Source: an uncultured Clostridia bacterium (lineage in GTDB: Bacteria; Bacillota; Clostridia; Christensenellales; UBA1242). From it: a DNA stretch of 64,000 nt. Below the pieces are notes generated by a model. It saw only the letters and a program-made list of their open reading frames with translations, was not told the DNA's origin and ran no database searches. The stretch is taken from contig CAKVHA010000006.1 of the NCBI GenBank assembly GCA_934747775.1, positions 19,932 to 83,931 on the forward strand, read 5' to 3'. How positions within the stretch are numbered: position 1 is the stretch's first letter; each line of letters starts with the position of its first letter. A program made the position numbers and the translations under genes. Positions 34,332 through 43,415 of this stretch are shown one piece after another.

Positions 34332-35234
34332 TTGGGATTTTATAAAAAAACCTTACTTTTAACAAACAAGCAAAATTTAGATAAGGGTATGGCTGTTTTT
34401 AGTATAGAAAAAAACAATAGTGGAGTATTTGGAAGTATTAAAGCTTACGATTTTAATAACAACAACCTTGTGCTTGCTATTAAGGTAAACGGCGAAAAAA
34501 TTGTAAAGCAAAATGTGTTTTTAAACGAAAACTCTTTTATGTTTAAACTGGATAACGATTTTAATATAGACGCAAAATTAGGCTGTGTTTTATGTAGTCA
34601 TTTAGGCGATGAGTATAAGCCTCTTTTGTGGGGTGTGAGCGGTGAAAAAGCGGAGTTTTGTAAAGATGTTGTTGCAAAGCTAAATAAACAAAATCTAGTT
34701 TTAAAACAACAGCAAAAAACACCTGAAATAAAGCCGCAAATTAACACTTTGCATAGCAGTGAAAATAGTACTATGCAAAGTGCAAATATTGCAACTCAAA
34801 CCGAGCAGAATTTAGTAAAGGATAAATCGCAGCTTTTTGAAGCCTCAGACGAAGAAATTAACGAAACTATAGACAAAGAATTAAATGAGACGCAAGACTT
34901 TTTTGAGCTTATTAGTGGGCAAATAGAAGAGTTGTTTTCAAAGTATCCGTTAGATGAAAACTTGGCAAAAATTATTCCTAATTCTAAGTGGGTTAGGGTG
35001 GACTATGACAACACTGGAAAGCAGTACATATTTGGGCTTATTTACGAAAATGATAATTTAAAATATATTGCTTATGGTGTTCCAGGTACATTTGGAGTTG
35101 AACCACCAGAAGATATGAAAAAGTACAGCCAGTGGTTGCCTTGTGATACAAATAATCCAGAAATTGGCTTTTGGGTGATGTTTCAAAACTCTAGCACTGG
35201 CGAAACCGTGTTGATTGATGATATGGCAATGTAA
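34332..35234 (+). CDS. Hypothetical two-domain protein
   Basis: 300 residues if the TTG at 34332 is used, six bases after a perfect AGGAGG; a GTG at 34314 would lie upstream of that site and is less likely. Residues ~1-120 form a beta-rich domain (LAIKVNGEKIVKQNVFL) and ~180-300 a second domain ending WVMFQNSSTGE. Between them is a Gln/Thr/Asn-rich linker (~125-170) that contains a palindrome at DNA level (34745-34782). No family is recognised. It stands between core genes and the sporulation cluster. Confidence 0.75.
   Translation: MGFYKKTLLLTNKQNLDKGMAVFSIEKNNSGVFGSIKAYDFNNNNLVLAIKVNGEKIVKQNVFLNENSFMFKLDNDFNIDAKLGCVLCSHLGDEYKPLLWGVSGEKAEFCKDVVAKLNKQNLVLKQQQKTPEIKPQINTLHSSENSTMQSANIATQTEQNLVKDKSQLFEASDEEINETIDKELNETQDFFELISGQIEELFSKYPLDENLAKIIPNSKWVRVDYDNTGKQYIFGLIYENDNLKYIAYGVPGTFGVEPPEDMKKYSQWLPCDTNNPEIGFWVMFQNSSTGETVLIDDMAM
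34745..34782. repeat. Palindrome with ACTATGCA core inside a coding region
   Basis: CACTTTGCATAG (34745-34756) and CTATGCAAAGTG (34771-34782) are perfect 12-bp inverted arms around a 14-base loop. It lies in frame in the linker of the host gene. Confidence 0.65.
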
Positions 35235-35365
35235 AATAATGTGTATTAATTCCAAAAAAGGTTATACTTATATATAAATGTAAATTAAAATAATTGACTT
35301 AAACCAAATAATTTGCTAATATAATTTTGCATTTAATAATATTTCTAGATTTTTATGGAGTTAAT

Positions 35366-36826
35366 ATGAAAAAATTTATAACAAACTTGGTTTTAGTGAT
35401 TTGTTTGTGTGCTACACTTTTGTGTGCGTGCGGCAAATCAGGATTGAAAGATAACCCAGCCACAGATGCCCAAATTTATGGTAATGGCGGATATGCGGTT
35501 GTGAAAGGCGATTACTTGTACTACACAAATGGCTTTGTAAGCGATTACACGACCAGCCTTTCAAACTACAAAAAAGATAACGTTTTTGGAAAAGTAACCT
35601 ATGGCGCAATATATCGCACAAAACTAGATGGTTCTAAAATTTCAAAAGACGACAATGGCTTTTTAACTAGCACCGAACGCGTTGTTCCTAAAGTTGTTGG
35701 TTTTGATAATGGCGGATTTTATATTGTTGGCGATTACATTTACTATGGCACACCATATATGCAAAAAAATGCAGATGGCAAACTTCAAAATGATAGGGTT
35801 TCGTTTAACCGCATTAAAATAGACGGAACAGGAAACAAAGAGTTTTATGTTAGTGGTGAAGATGTTAAAGATATCGAATGGAAAGTATATAACTACAACG
35901 GAAACGCATATTTAGTTGTTATAGAAGACAAAAAAGTAACTTCAGTTTACTTTGAAGGCAAAAAAGTTGTTACAAAGCAACTTGCCAAAGAAACAACGAG
36001 TGTTGTTTTAAATGATAGCACAACACCACTAAACGACTTTGTATATTACACTCGTGCTATTGGTGAAGACGAAAAAGGCTTCTCAACATCAGGCAATTTG
36101 CTTTGCCGTGCAAGTTTTGTTAGCGGCACAGAAACTGCTTATGAAGACTCACAAAGCAAAGTTTTAACCTACACAGTTGTGGGGTACAGCAACAACAAAA
36201 TTTATTATACAGCAAAAAATAGCATTGCTTACTTGTATGCACAAAATGCAAGTGAAAGTTTAAATAGTAATTCAAACAAACCTATTCAACTTAGCGATAC
36301 AGATTATTCAAATTACTACTTCATTGCTGGCGGAAACCCATATAGTGTAGCAGCGCTAAATAGTGATAAAGAATTAGTATTAATTACAAATATAAATGGA
36401 GCTCCAGTTCCAACAGCAGTTGCTTCTAACATCTCTACAGTTGTTGGCGTTCGTGGTGACTATGTTTACTACATCGATAGCTCGCTATTAAAACGTGTTA
36501 ATTTAACAGAAAGAACAACTGAAACGGTAAGTAATGTTGGTGATGCTAGCGGCAAAACATTTATGTTGTCCGATGTAAACACAGTGGATATTGGCGACCA
36601 AAACGACGATAGATTTGTTTATATCTTTGCAAGCTATACATCTGCTACTAAAGAAACCGATGCTGATGGCAAAGAAACAGAAATTAAATCTTATTATCTA
36701 AACCGCATTGACCTTCTAACAGGTGAAAAGGTTGCAGAGTTTGTTGGTGTTATGGATAAGAATCATCTTCCAGCCGAACCAACTGCCGACGAAACAACTG
36801 GCAAAAAAGATAAATGGATATACTAA
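35366..36826 (+). CDS. Lipoprotein with DUF5050-like beta-propeller repeats
   Basis: 486 residues from the ATG at 35366, chosen because MKKFITNLVLVICLCATLLC gives a proper signal peptide with lipobox LCAC (Cys ~22). The mature part has repeated units of GDYLYYTNG, GDYIYYGTP, NDFVYYTRA, NNKIYYTAK and GDYVYYIDS, often followed by RTKLDG- or RVNL-type strands. This is the pattern of DUF5050/propeller domains. It is probably a surface-exposed binding protein. It ends in its own terminator ahead of spo0A. Confidence 0.8.
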   Translation: MKKFITNLVLVICLCATLLCACGKSGLKDNPATDAQIYGNGGYAVVKGDYLYYTNGFVSDYTTSLSNYKKDNVFGKVTYGAIYRTKLDGSKISKDDNGFLTSTERVVPKVVGFDNGGFYIVGDYIYYGTPYMQKNADGKLQNDRVSFNRIKIDGTGNKEFYVSGEDVKDIEWKVYNYNGNAYLVVIEDKKVTSVYFEGKKVVTKQLAKETTSVVLNDSTTPLNDFVYYTRAIGEDEKGFSTSGNLLCRASFVSGTETAYEDSQSKVLTYTVVGYSNNKIYYTAKNSIAYLYAQNASESLNSNSNKPIQLSDTDYSNYYFIAGGNPYSVAALNSDKELVLITNINGAPVPTAVASNISTVVGVRGDYVYYIDSSLLKRVNLTERTTETVSNVGDASGKTFMLSDVNTVDIGDQNDDRFVYIFASYTSATKETDADGKETEIKSYYLNRIDLLTGEKVAEFVGVMDKNHLPAEPTADETTGKKDKWIY

Positions 36827-36855
36827 TAAATATATAATATTATAATATATCATTA

Positions 36856-36886
36856 AAATCATCACGAAATGTGGTGATTTTTTCTT
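36856..36886 (+). terminator. Terminator before spo0A
   Basis: AAATCATCAC and GTGGTGATTT form a stem followed by TTTTCTTTT. Confidence 0.8.
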
Positions 36887-36987
36887 TTCATTTTAAAAAG
36901 TTTAAATTCATTTTAAATAATATAAAAAGACTTTTTTAATTGGTTAATGTTTTATAAAACGAACTATAACTATTATTTCTAAGTATT

Positions 36988-36995
36988 TTCGACAA
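36988..36995 (-). promoter_or_regulatory. Perfect 0A box upstream of spo0A
   Basis: TTCGACAA on the plus strand is the exact complement of the Spo0A consensus TTGTCGAA. It lies 125 bases before the spo0A ATG, in the only plausible promoter region, and suggests autoregulation. Confidence 0.6.
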
Positions 36996-37119
36996 TTTTC
37001 TAATTGCTTGTGTAAAATTTTTTAAGTTACTACAAAATATGTTGTTGGTTTGTGTTGGACAATTAATTTTTAGGTGCTAACATAGGTGTAACAAAAAAAC
37101 AAAAAGGAAAAGATATAAA

Positions 37120-37875
37120 ATGAAAAATTTTAAAATTGTAGTTGTAGATAACAACGACGAACTTCAAAAAGGCATTAAAGATTATTATGCCGCAAACGAA
37201 AATGTACAAGTGGAAGAAAATTTTAACGATGTAAATAGAGCGTTGGAATATATTAAAGCCAATGATGTGGATATTGTGATAACAGACTTAATTTTGCCCA
37301 ATACCGACGGTTACAATTTAATTGAAAACCTTAAAGCAATGGAAAATTGTCCAAAAATTATTGTTGCTTCGGCAATATTTGAAGACCAGTTTATAAAGCG
37401 TGCTTTCTCGCTTGGTGTAAATTATTATATGATTAAGCCAATTGATTACAAGCTTTTAGATGTTAGAATAGAAGAGATTTTAAATAACGACGACAATATG
37501 GAACTTAGAAAGCGTCCAATTAGAAACAAGCAGCTTGAAGAGAAAATTACAAACATATTTATTACGGTTGGCATTCCAGCGCATATTAAGGGCTATCAGT
37601 TTTTAAGAGAAGCAATTAAAATGGCTATTGATAATCCAGATATCATAAACTCCATTACAAAAAGATTGTATCCTAGCATTGCTGAACGCTTTGAAACCAG
37701 TTCTAGCAAAGTAGAGCGCGCTATTCGTCACGCAATAGAAGTTGCTTGGAACAGGGGAAAAATTGAAAACATTAATTCGTTGTTTGGCGTAAGAGTTTAT
37801 AGCAACAATGAAAAGCCTACAAATGGCGAATTCATTGCACTTGTAGCAGACAAAATGTTGATTGAAGGTGCTTAA
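37120..37875 (+). CDS. spo0A: Stage 0 sporulation response regulator Spo0A
   Basis: 251 residues. The receiver domain (1-120) has the phosphoacceptor Asp56 in VITDLILP, acidic pocket residue Asp10 and Lys in YMIKPID. The output domain (about 140-248) has the Spo0A-only sequence GIPAHIKGYQFLREAI, the recognition helix region SSSKVERAIRHAIEVAW, and KPTNGEFIAL. It is the master regulator of sporulation entry. AAAGGAAAAG precedes the ATG. No spoIVB gene sits upstream, unlike in Bacillus and most clostridia. Confidence 0.97.
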   Translation: MKNFKIVVVDNNDELQKGIKDYYAANENVQVEENFNDVNRALEYIKANDVDIVITDLILPNTDGYNLIENLKAMENCPKIIVASAIFEDQFIKRAFSLGVNYYMIKPIDYKLLDVRIEEILNNDDNMELRKRPIRNKQLEEKITNIFITVGIPAHIKGYQFLREAIKMAIDNPDIINSITKRLYPSIAERFETSSSKVERAIRHAIEVAWNRGKIENINSLFGVRVYSNNEKPTNGEFIALVADKMLIEGA

Positions 37876-37986
37876 AATAGCTTGATAATTATAAAATAAT
37901 ATTTTTTGGAAATTTTATGTAATAATTAGTTTACAAAATTATTATATAGTGTATAATAATGTAAGTTAAAAATTAAGGAGACTATT

Positions 37987-38541
37987 ATGAAATCACAATA
38001 CATAAAATGTCCAAGATGTGAATTGAATTATATTCTTAAAAAAGACAAGTACTGCGATGTTTGTAAGCAGGAAATGAAGGCTGGATGCTTAGAGGAAAAC
38101 GACTTAGATGATTTTGAGGAAGGAATGGAACTTTGCCCAATCTGCAAAGTTAACTATTTAAGCGAAGGCGAAACTATTTGCCCAACTTGCCAAGAAGAAC
38201 AACTTGCCTATGATAAGGACGAAGATGTTGATTGGAAATCTGTTGTTGAAAATCAAACCGAAGAAGATGACGATGATTTAGATTTGCTTCCTGTTGAGGA
38301 TAATGACGAAATTAGTGAAGAAATGGACAACGCCTTTGCTAAAGACTTAGATGAAGATTTTGCCGATGAAGAGAAGGAAGAGGAAGAATATTACGATGAT
38401 CTAGATGACGACTTTGATGATTCGATAAACGACGATGATATTGACGACGATGATATTGACGACGATGAAGATGACGACGATGAAGACAATGACGATGACG
38501 ACGATGATGAAGACGATGATGACGAAGATGAGGATTTTTAG
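37987..38541 (+). CDS. Zinc-ribbon protein with polyacidic tail
   Basis: 184 residues. Two CxxC pairs form a first zinc ribbon (CPRC...CDVC, 8-27) and two more a second (CPIC...CPTC, about 50-70). From residue ~90 the chain is almost entirely Asp and Glu, with DIDDDD-type runs encoded by GAC/GAT codons. Zinc ribbon plus acidic tail suggests a nucleic-acid- or polymerase-associated protein, perhaps analogous to the RNA polymerase delta subunit tail, but this is a guess. AAGGAG precedes the ATG. It follows spo0A by 111 bp and has its own terminator. Confidence 0.75.
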   Translation: MKSQYIKCPRCELNYILKKDKYCDVCKQEMKAGCLEENDLDDFEEGMELCPICKVNYLSEGETICPTCQEEQLAYDKDEDVDWKSVVENQTEEDDDDLDLLPVEDNDEISEEMDNAFAKDLDEDFADEEKEEEEYYDDLDDDFDDSINDDDIDDDDIDDDEDDDDEDNDDDDDDEDDDDEDEDF

Positions 38542-38557
38542 GTATTGAAAACCATTT

Positions 38558-38591
38558 TAAAAATGAGCCAATTTATGTGGCTCATTTTTTA
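38558..38591 (+). terminator. Terminator after the zinc-ribbon gene
   Basis: AAAAATGAGCC and GGCTCATTTTT form an 11-bp stem with a seven-base loop. Confidence 0.85.
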
Positions 38592-38657
38592 TAACCACAC
38601 GCGATGCATAATTTTGGCAGAATTTGGAAATAATGCTAAAAAGGAAAGGTGGAAGTT

Positions 38658-38876
38658 ATGTCGTATTCCGAAATAAAACAAAGCATAGAAAATATGTATG
38701 GAAAAACCGTGTTGTGTGAAATAAATAGGGGGCGAAATAAAATAGTAAAAGTGCCAATTGTTATTAATCAGGTTTATTCGCAAATGTTTACAATAGAACC
38801 GCTTGAAAAAGTGGAGTTAGACAGAAAGAGTTTTTCGTATAGCGATGTTATGTGTGGCGACATAAAGTTTTTGTAA
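38658..38876 (+). CDS. veg: Veg-like protein
   Basis: 72 residues from the ATG at 38658, preceded by AAGGAAAGG at a normal distance; the GTG at 38649 is too close to that site. The sequence has the Veg/DUF1021 pattern: IKQSIENMYGKTV, RGRNKI and YSQMFTIE, then FSYSDVMCG. Veg is a small SH3-like protein linked to biofilm regulation in B. subtilis and lies after ksgA-yabG there. The position here fits the same ancestral order. Confidence 0.85.
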   Translation: MSYSEIKQSIENMYGKTVLCEINRGRNKIVKVPIVINQVYSQMFTIEPLEKVELDRKSFSYSDVMCGDIKFL

Positions 38877-38953
38877 ATTTTTTATAGGATTAAGTTATAA
38901 TTAAAAAACTCCCTTAATACAATATAACAACAAAACTTTTAGGGGGTTTTAAT

Positions 38954-40477
38954 ATGGCATTCGAACCAAACTTCGAAAAAATTACAGCAAGTTATAGAAA
39001 AAATTTAGGAAGTACACAAGCGCAAATTGATTGTAAATTGCCTATTTCAGACGAAGTGGATAGGGTTGTTTGTAGCAACGCAAAAGCATATGTGACAAAC
39101 ACCGAAATTGTGGGCAAGGATATTAATTACACTGGTTACGTTTCATTTCAAGCAATATATGTAAACAAAAACAACGAGCCTATGGCAATGGACTACACTG
39201 CGGAATTTAAAGAAACATATCCGCTAGGGCAAGAAAACACATTAGTGCCGGTTGTTGCGGTAAATGTAGTTGATGTAAAAACCGATGTTTTGGGCGGTGA
39301 AATTAGAGTTGTTGCTATTTTAGAAAGTACAATTGATGCAATATACAGCGAAACAAACAATGTTTTAGTTGATGTGGCAGGTGATAACTTTTTCACTAAA
39401 AAGGATTTAATAAATTATTCAACATTTGCTGGTGTTGTGCAAAACAAATTTGACCAAACCTTTGATGTTGAAATAAAAGAGGGTGTAAACAAGGTTTTGT
39501 CGGTTTGTCCAAGTGCTTATGTTGATGCTGTGGAAGTAAACGACAGATTTTTAACGGTAAAAGGTGGAGTGTGTATTGACGTCTGCTATGTGGCGGATAA
39601 TAATATGGTTAGAACCGTACAAAACAAATTTGATATAACTCAAGAAGTTGCAAGCGATGATATAAATGTGGATAGCTTTGTACAAAGCATTCTTGCAATC
39701 GCCTACAACGATATTAAAATTACAACATCAATTGATACGGATATGGCTATTGTTAATGTGTTCTTGCCAATGCTTTACACTGGCTATGTGTTTACTAAAA
39801 ATACAACCGAAATTGTAACCGACTTATTTAGCGCAACACATTTTACAAATATCAACGTAAATAGTATGCAAAATATGCAAAACTATAATGAGTTGGCTTT
39901 TGATGATAAAATTGGCGGCAATGTGACCATTCAAGACACAGAGCCATTTATAGACGAAGTGCTTGGTGTTTGTTGTGGAAATATTACACTAGCAAATTCC
40001 GAAATTAACGACGGCAATTTGGTGGTTGAAGGTGTAGCACACACTGCTGTGTTATATCAAAATAAAGAGCTTGATATGATATGTTCGGTTGAAGTGGAAA
40101 TGCCATTCTCGCTATCTGCTCCTGTAGAATATGAAAACAATATTACGCCAATTACATATGTGTCCCTTTGCGACGTGTTTGCTAGGGCTAGAAGGGGTAA
40201 GGAAATTGAAGTTACTGCAAATGTTATGGTGTATAATAATTTCTTTGAAAACAATAAAGATGCAGTTATTACACTAGTTACTGAAGAAGATGAGATACCA
40301 GAAGAAGAATGTGCTTTATCTATATATTTAGCAAAAGATGGCGATACAATTTGGGATATAGCAAAAGAGCTTAGGGTTTCGCCGGAAAAGGTTATGGAAC
40401 AAAATCCAGATTTGTCCGACCCAATCGCGGCTGGAACAAGAATAGTAATTTATCGCCAAAAACAAGTAGAGTATTAA
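38954..40477 (+). CDS. SPOCS (DUF3794) and LysM spore coat/morphogenesis-type protein
   Basis: 507 residues. The body contains repeated SPOCS/DUF3794 modules: strands around ISDEVDRVVCSNAK and IVGKDINYTGYVSF, then DAVEVNDRFLTVKGG, and a third set around NSEINDGNLVVEG with LALANTS-like partners. A C-terminal LysM domain (about 455-503) reads AKDGDTIWDIAKEL...GTRIVIY. This is the architecture of clostridial SpoVID-like proteins such as SipL, which guide coat assembly. AGGGGG upstream marks the start. Expression in the mother cell is expected but not shown by the sequence. Confidence 0.88.
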   Translation: MAFEPNFEKITASYRKNLGSTQAQIDCKLPISDEVDRVVCSNAKAYVTNTEIVGKDINYTGYVSFQAIYVNKNNEPMAMDYTAEFKETYPLGQENTLVPVVAVNVVDVKTDVLGGEIRVVAILESTIDAIYSETNNVLVDVAGDNFFTKKDLINYSTFAGVVQNKFDQTFDVEIKEGVNKVLSVCPSAYVDAVEVNDRFLTVKGGVCIDVCYVADNNMVRTVQNKFDITQEVASDDINVDSFVQSILAIAYNDIKITTSIDTDMAIVNVFLPMLYTGYVFTKNTTEIVTDLFSATHFTNINVNSMQNMQNYNELAFDDKIGGNVTIQDTEPFIDEVLGVCCGNITLANSEINDGNLVVEGVAHTAVLYQNKELDMICSVEVEMPFSLSAPVEYENNITPITYVSLCDVFARARRGKEIEVTANVMVYNNFFENNKDAVITLVTEEDEIPEEECALSIYLAKDGDTIWDIAKELRVSPEKVMEQNPDLSDPIAAGTRIVIYRQKQVEY

Positions 40478-40497
40478 TGCCGTATTTTCCCTATATT

Positions 40498-40528
40498 TAA
40501 GCAAGTCACATTGACTTGCTTTTTTGTG
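40498..40528 (+). terminator. Terminator after the SPOCS/LysM gene
   Basis: AAGCAAGTCA and TGACTTGCTT enclose a three-base loop, followed by Ts. The remaining ~290 bases to spoIIR hold no gene that I can support. Confidence 0.85.
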
Positions 40529-40820
40529 TTTTAAATATAGTTTTTAAATATGAATAGTGGTGTTTAAAAAAATGATAAAACTGTATTTATTTAATAAAAA
40601 CCAGCTTTTTAATTAAAAATATTGCAGATTTAATATGTTTAAGACCTTATTTTAATTATTTTTAGCCTAAAACACTATGTTTTGGTAATTTGATACATAC
40701 TTTTTGACATAAAGTAAGGATTAATTATGAATTTAATGTAAATTTATTTAAAAATTAATGTAAATATGTATACTTTGTGGCTATTTAGTTAATAATCAGA
40801 TAGTTTTTAGGGGTGAAATT

Positions 40821-41345
40821 ATGAAAAAACTAATGATTGTTTTGTTTTCAATGTTTTTGGTATTAAGTTGTGCAGGTTGTGGGAGTGTTGTTGCAAAGTG
40901 CGGAGATTGTAATGATTATTTTAGAGTACATATAAGAGCAAATTCTAATTCCGATATTGACCAAGATATTAAGTATTATGTTAAAGATGTGGTGGTGACA
41001 TATCTTACGCCATATTTAAAAGACTGCACGTCCAAAGATGATGTGATAAGTGTTGTAAATTCAAAACTAGATGATATAAAAAACGTTGTTGACGGTGTTT
41101 TGTGTGAAAAAGGATTTGATTATGTTTGCTGTGTTGAAATAAATAATGAGTTTTTCCCAACAAAATCATATGAAAACCTTACATTAAAGGCCGATTATTA
41201 TGATGCGCTAATAATAAAGTTGGGTACTGGAACTGGGCAAAATTGGTGGTGTGTAATGTATCCTAATATTTGTTTTAACGAACCTACTAATGTGGTATAT
41301 AAAAGCAAAATCAAGGAAATAATTAAAAAGTTAAAAGGGGAATAA
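40821..41345 (+). CDS. spoIIR: Stage II sporulation protein R
   Basis: 174 residues. A signal sequence with possible lipobox LSCAGC is followed by the SpoIIR hallmarks FRVHIRANSNSDIDQDIKY, a ~FFPTKSYENL strand, and GTGQNWWCVMYPNICF near 130. SpoIIR is made in the forespore and triggers SpoIIGA to process pro-sigma-E in the mother cell. AGGGGTG precedes the ATG. The SleB gene begins two bases after the stop, an unusual linkage. Confidence 0.94.
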   Translation: MKKLMIVLFSMFLVLSCAGCGSVVAKCGDCNDYFRVHIRANSNSDIDQDIKYYVKDVVVTYLTPYLKDCTSKDDVISVVNSKLDDIKNVVDGVLCEKGFDYVCCVEINNEFFPTKSYENLTLKADYYDALIIKLGTGTGQNWWCVMYPNICFNEPTNVVYKSKIKEIIKKLKGE

Positions 41346-41347
41346 TT

Positions 41348-41980
41348 ATGAAAAGAAATTTTGCTTTAGTTTTGGTGCTGATTTTGTGTTTGATGTCGGT
41401 TATTAATTTTTTTAACCTTAATTATGTGTATGCCGATACGACGCGTGCAAGACAAGTGCAAGAGCGTTTAATTCAATATGGATATTATTCGGGAGAAGTG
41501 AATGGATATTATGACGATGCAACAGTTGGAGCGCTAAAACGCTTTCAAGCAGATAACGGGCTTAATGTTACTGGTGCTGTGGATAGTAAAACAGCGAGTG
41601 CTCTTGGAATATATATGAGCAACCAAGAAAGCTACGATTTGTATTTACTTGCAAAATGCGTTCACGCGGAAGCTCGAGGAGAGAGCTATATAGGCAAAGT
41701 TGCGGTTGCGGCTGTTATACTAAATAGGGTTGCTAGTCCAGACTTTCCAAACACAGTGTATGGAGTAATATATCAGCCGTGGGCGTTTACTTGTACGCAC
41801 GATGGGCAGATAGACCTAGAACCAGATAATGCTTCATATCAAGCTGCTCAAGATGCGCTTAATGGTTGGGATCCAACATATGGCTGTATTTATTATTACA
41901 ACCCGGCAATAGCAACATCGAGTTGGATTTTTAATAGGCAAATTGTTACAACGATTGGTGATCACGTATTCTGTGTTTAG
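41348..41980 (+). CDS. sleB: Spore cortex-lytic enzyme SleB
   Basis: 210 residues: a signal peptide with cleavage near YVYA-DT (~30), a peptidoglycan-binding_1 domain (about 33-88, GYYDDATVGALKRFQ), and a hydrolase_2 lytic transglycosylase domain (about 95-208) with the catalytic Glu in HAEARGES. SleB digests muramic-lactam-containing cortex at germination. AAAAGGGGAA just upstream is the ribosome binding site. ypeB follows at ten bases, the usual sleB-ypeB pairing. Confidence 0.95.
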   Translation: MKRNFALVLVLILCLMSVINFFNLNYVYADTTRARQVQERLIQYGYYSGEVNGYYDDATVGALKRFQADNGLNVTGAVDSKTASALGIYMSNQESYDLYLLAKCVHAEARGESYIGKVAVAAVILNRVASPDFPNTVYGVIYQPWAFTCTHDGQIDLEPDNASYQAAQDALNGWDPTYGCIYYYNPAIATSSWIFNRQIVTTIGDHVFCV

Positions 41981-41989
41981 TGAGGTTTT

Positions 41990-43339
41990 ATGGCAAATTC
42001 AATAAAAAAATTAAAAAATGCAATAATAGCAATATCGGTAGTTTTGGGTGCTGTAATAGCGGTTCTTGTCGCAATGTTAATAGTTTTTGTCACAAAGTCC
42101 AATAATTATAAGTTGCAACTGGAAAATGGATATAAAAAGAATTTGTATGAATTTGTGAGTAATATAAATTCGTTGGAAGTAGATTTATCTAAACTTGTGG
42201 CAACAAATAGCACTAATTCGCAAAGGGAATTATTGTCCAATATTTATGATACCTGTCGTGCTGGTGCAATAAATTTGGGAACACTTCCAATATCAAACAA
42301 CAAAACTGAAAACATAAGCAATTATTTAAACACAACAGGCGGCTATGCATATTCACTGCTTGTTAAAAACCTAAATTCTGATGCAAAACTAACAAATGAC
42401 GACCTGACAAATGTAGAAGGCTTGTATAATTATTGTTTAAGAATAATGTACGATTTAAATAGTTATTTGGGTGATGTGGAAAACCTAAGCATACTAAAAC
42501 TTGTAAACTATAGCAATGGTGATCTTAGTAAATTTGATGGTGGATTAACTATGATTAATGATGACAATAAAGAAATTCCGTCACTAATCTATGATGGACC
42601 ATTTTCCGATAGTGTTTTAAATAAAGAAATTAAAGGTTTGCCCGATTATGAAATTAATCAAGCAGAAGCGAAAGAATTTATAAAAAACAACTTTAGTTAT
42701 TATGGAGATTTTACCGTAACCGAACTTGGTGACACAAAAGGGAAATTTGCAACATATGACTTTAAAGTAAGTAGTGAAAATGTTACGCTTTATGTTCAAA
42801 TTACAAAAAAAGGTGGCTTTTTGTTAAGTATTAATTCGTTAGAAAATAAGGGCGGAACTAATAATTTAACCCTAAAAGAATGTGAAACATTTGCACATAA
42901 TTATGCAAGTTTACTTGGAATTGACAATATGTATAGTGTTTGGACACAAGAAGTGGGCAATGTTTGTTATGTAAATTTAGCTCCAATTGTGGATAAAGTA
43001 ATATATTATCCAGACTTAATTAAAGTAAAAATTGACAAAAAACTAGGTCTGGTAATAGGATGGGAAGCATCAAATTATGCCTACAATCATACTCAAAGAA
43101 CAGTCAAAACGCCTACAATTTCATTCGCAGATGCGCAAAAAATGCTTAGTAGCGTGTTAACAGTTGAGGAACGAAATCTTTGTGTAATTCCAAATGAATA
43201 TGCGGGAGAGAGCACCGCATACGAGTTTGTTTGTAGTTGGAAAGATTACACTTACTATGTCTACTTGGATGTGACAACTGGCGAAGAATTAAAAATAATG
43301 AGAGTTGTTAGTACTTCAAACGGAAATCTATTATTGTAA
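41990..43339 (+). CDS. ypeB: Germination protein YpeB
   Basis: 449 residues. A single N-terminal membrane helix (about 12-33) is followed by the helical YpeB N-terminal domain and C-terminal PepSY-like repeats (QAEAKEFIKNNF near 225, FADAQKMLSSV near 380). YpeB is required for SleB localisation and stability in the spore. It is encoded directly after sleB. GAGG before the ATG at about seven bases is the ribosome binding site. Confidence 0.92.
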   Translation: MANSIKKLKNAIIAISVVLGAVIAVLVAMLIVFVTKSNNYKLQLENGYKKNLYEFVSNINSLEVDLSKLVATNSTNSQRELLSNIYDTCRAGAINLGTLPISNNKTENISNYLNTTGGYAYSLLVKNLNSDAKLTNDDLTNVEGLYNYCLRIMYDLNSYLGDVENLSILKLVNYSNGDLSKFDGGLTMINDDNKEIPSLIYDGPFSDSVLNKEIKGLPDYEINQAEAKEFIKNNFSYYGDFTVTELGDTKGKFATYDFKVSSENVTLYVQITKKGGFLLSINSLENKGGTNNLTLKECETFAHNYASLLGIDNMYSVWTQEVGNVCYVNLAPIVDKVIYYPDLIKVKIDKKLGLVIGWEASNYAYNHTQRTVKTPTISFADAQKMLSSVLTVEERNLCVIPNEYAGESTAYEFVCSWKDYTYYVYLDVTTGEELKIMRVVSTSNGNLLL

Positions 43340-43415
43340 AAAATACAGAAATTTTGTAAAAAATTGTTGCCATAAGTAATAAAATTGTATATAATTTACT
43401 ATTGGAGAATGTTAT

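Noticed and set aside
38400..38540. GAC/GAT-rich tract as a possible microsatellite insertion or assembly artefact
   Set aside because: It is in frame, mixed with other codons, and ends in a normal stop and terminator, so it is better read as a genuine acidic tail.
40769..40800. Possible sigma-F promoter before spoIIR (GTATA then TTAATAAT)
   Set aside because: The spacing is acceptable, but the -10 lacks the GG start of the sigma-F consensus. Too weak to annotate.
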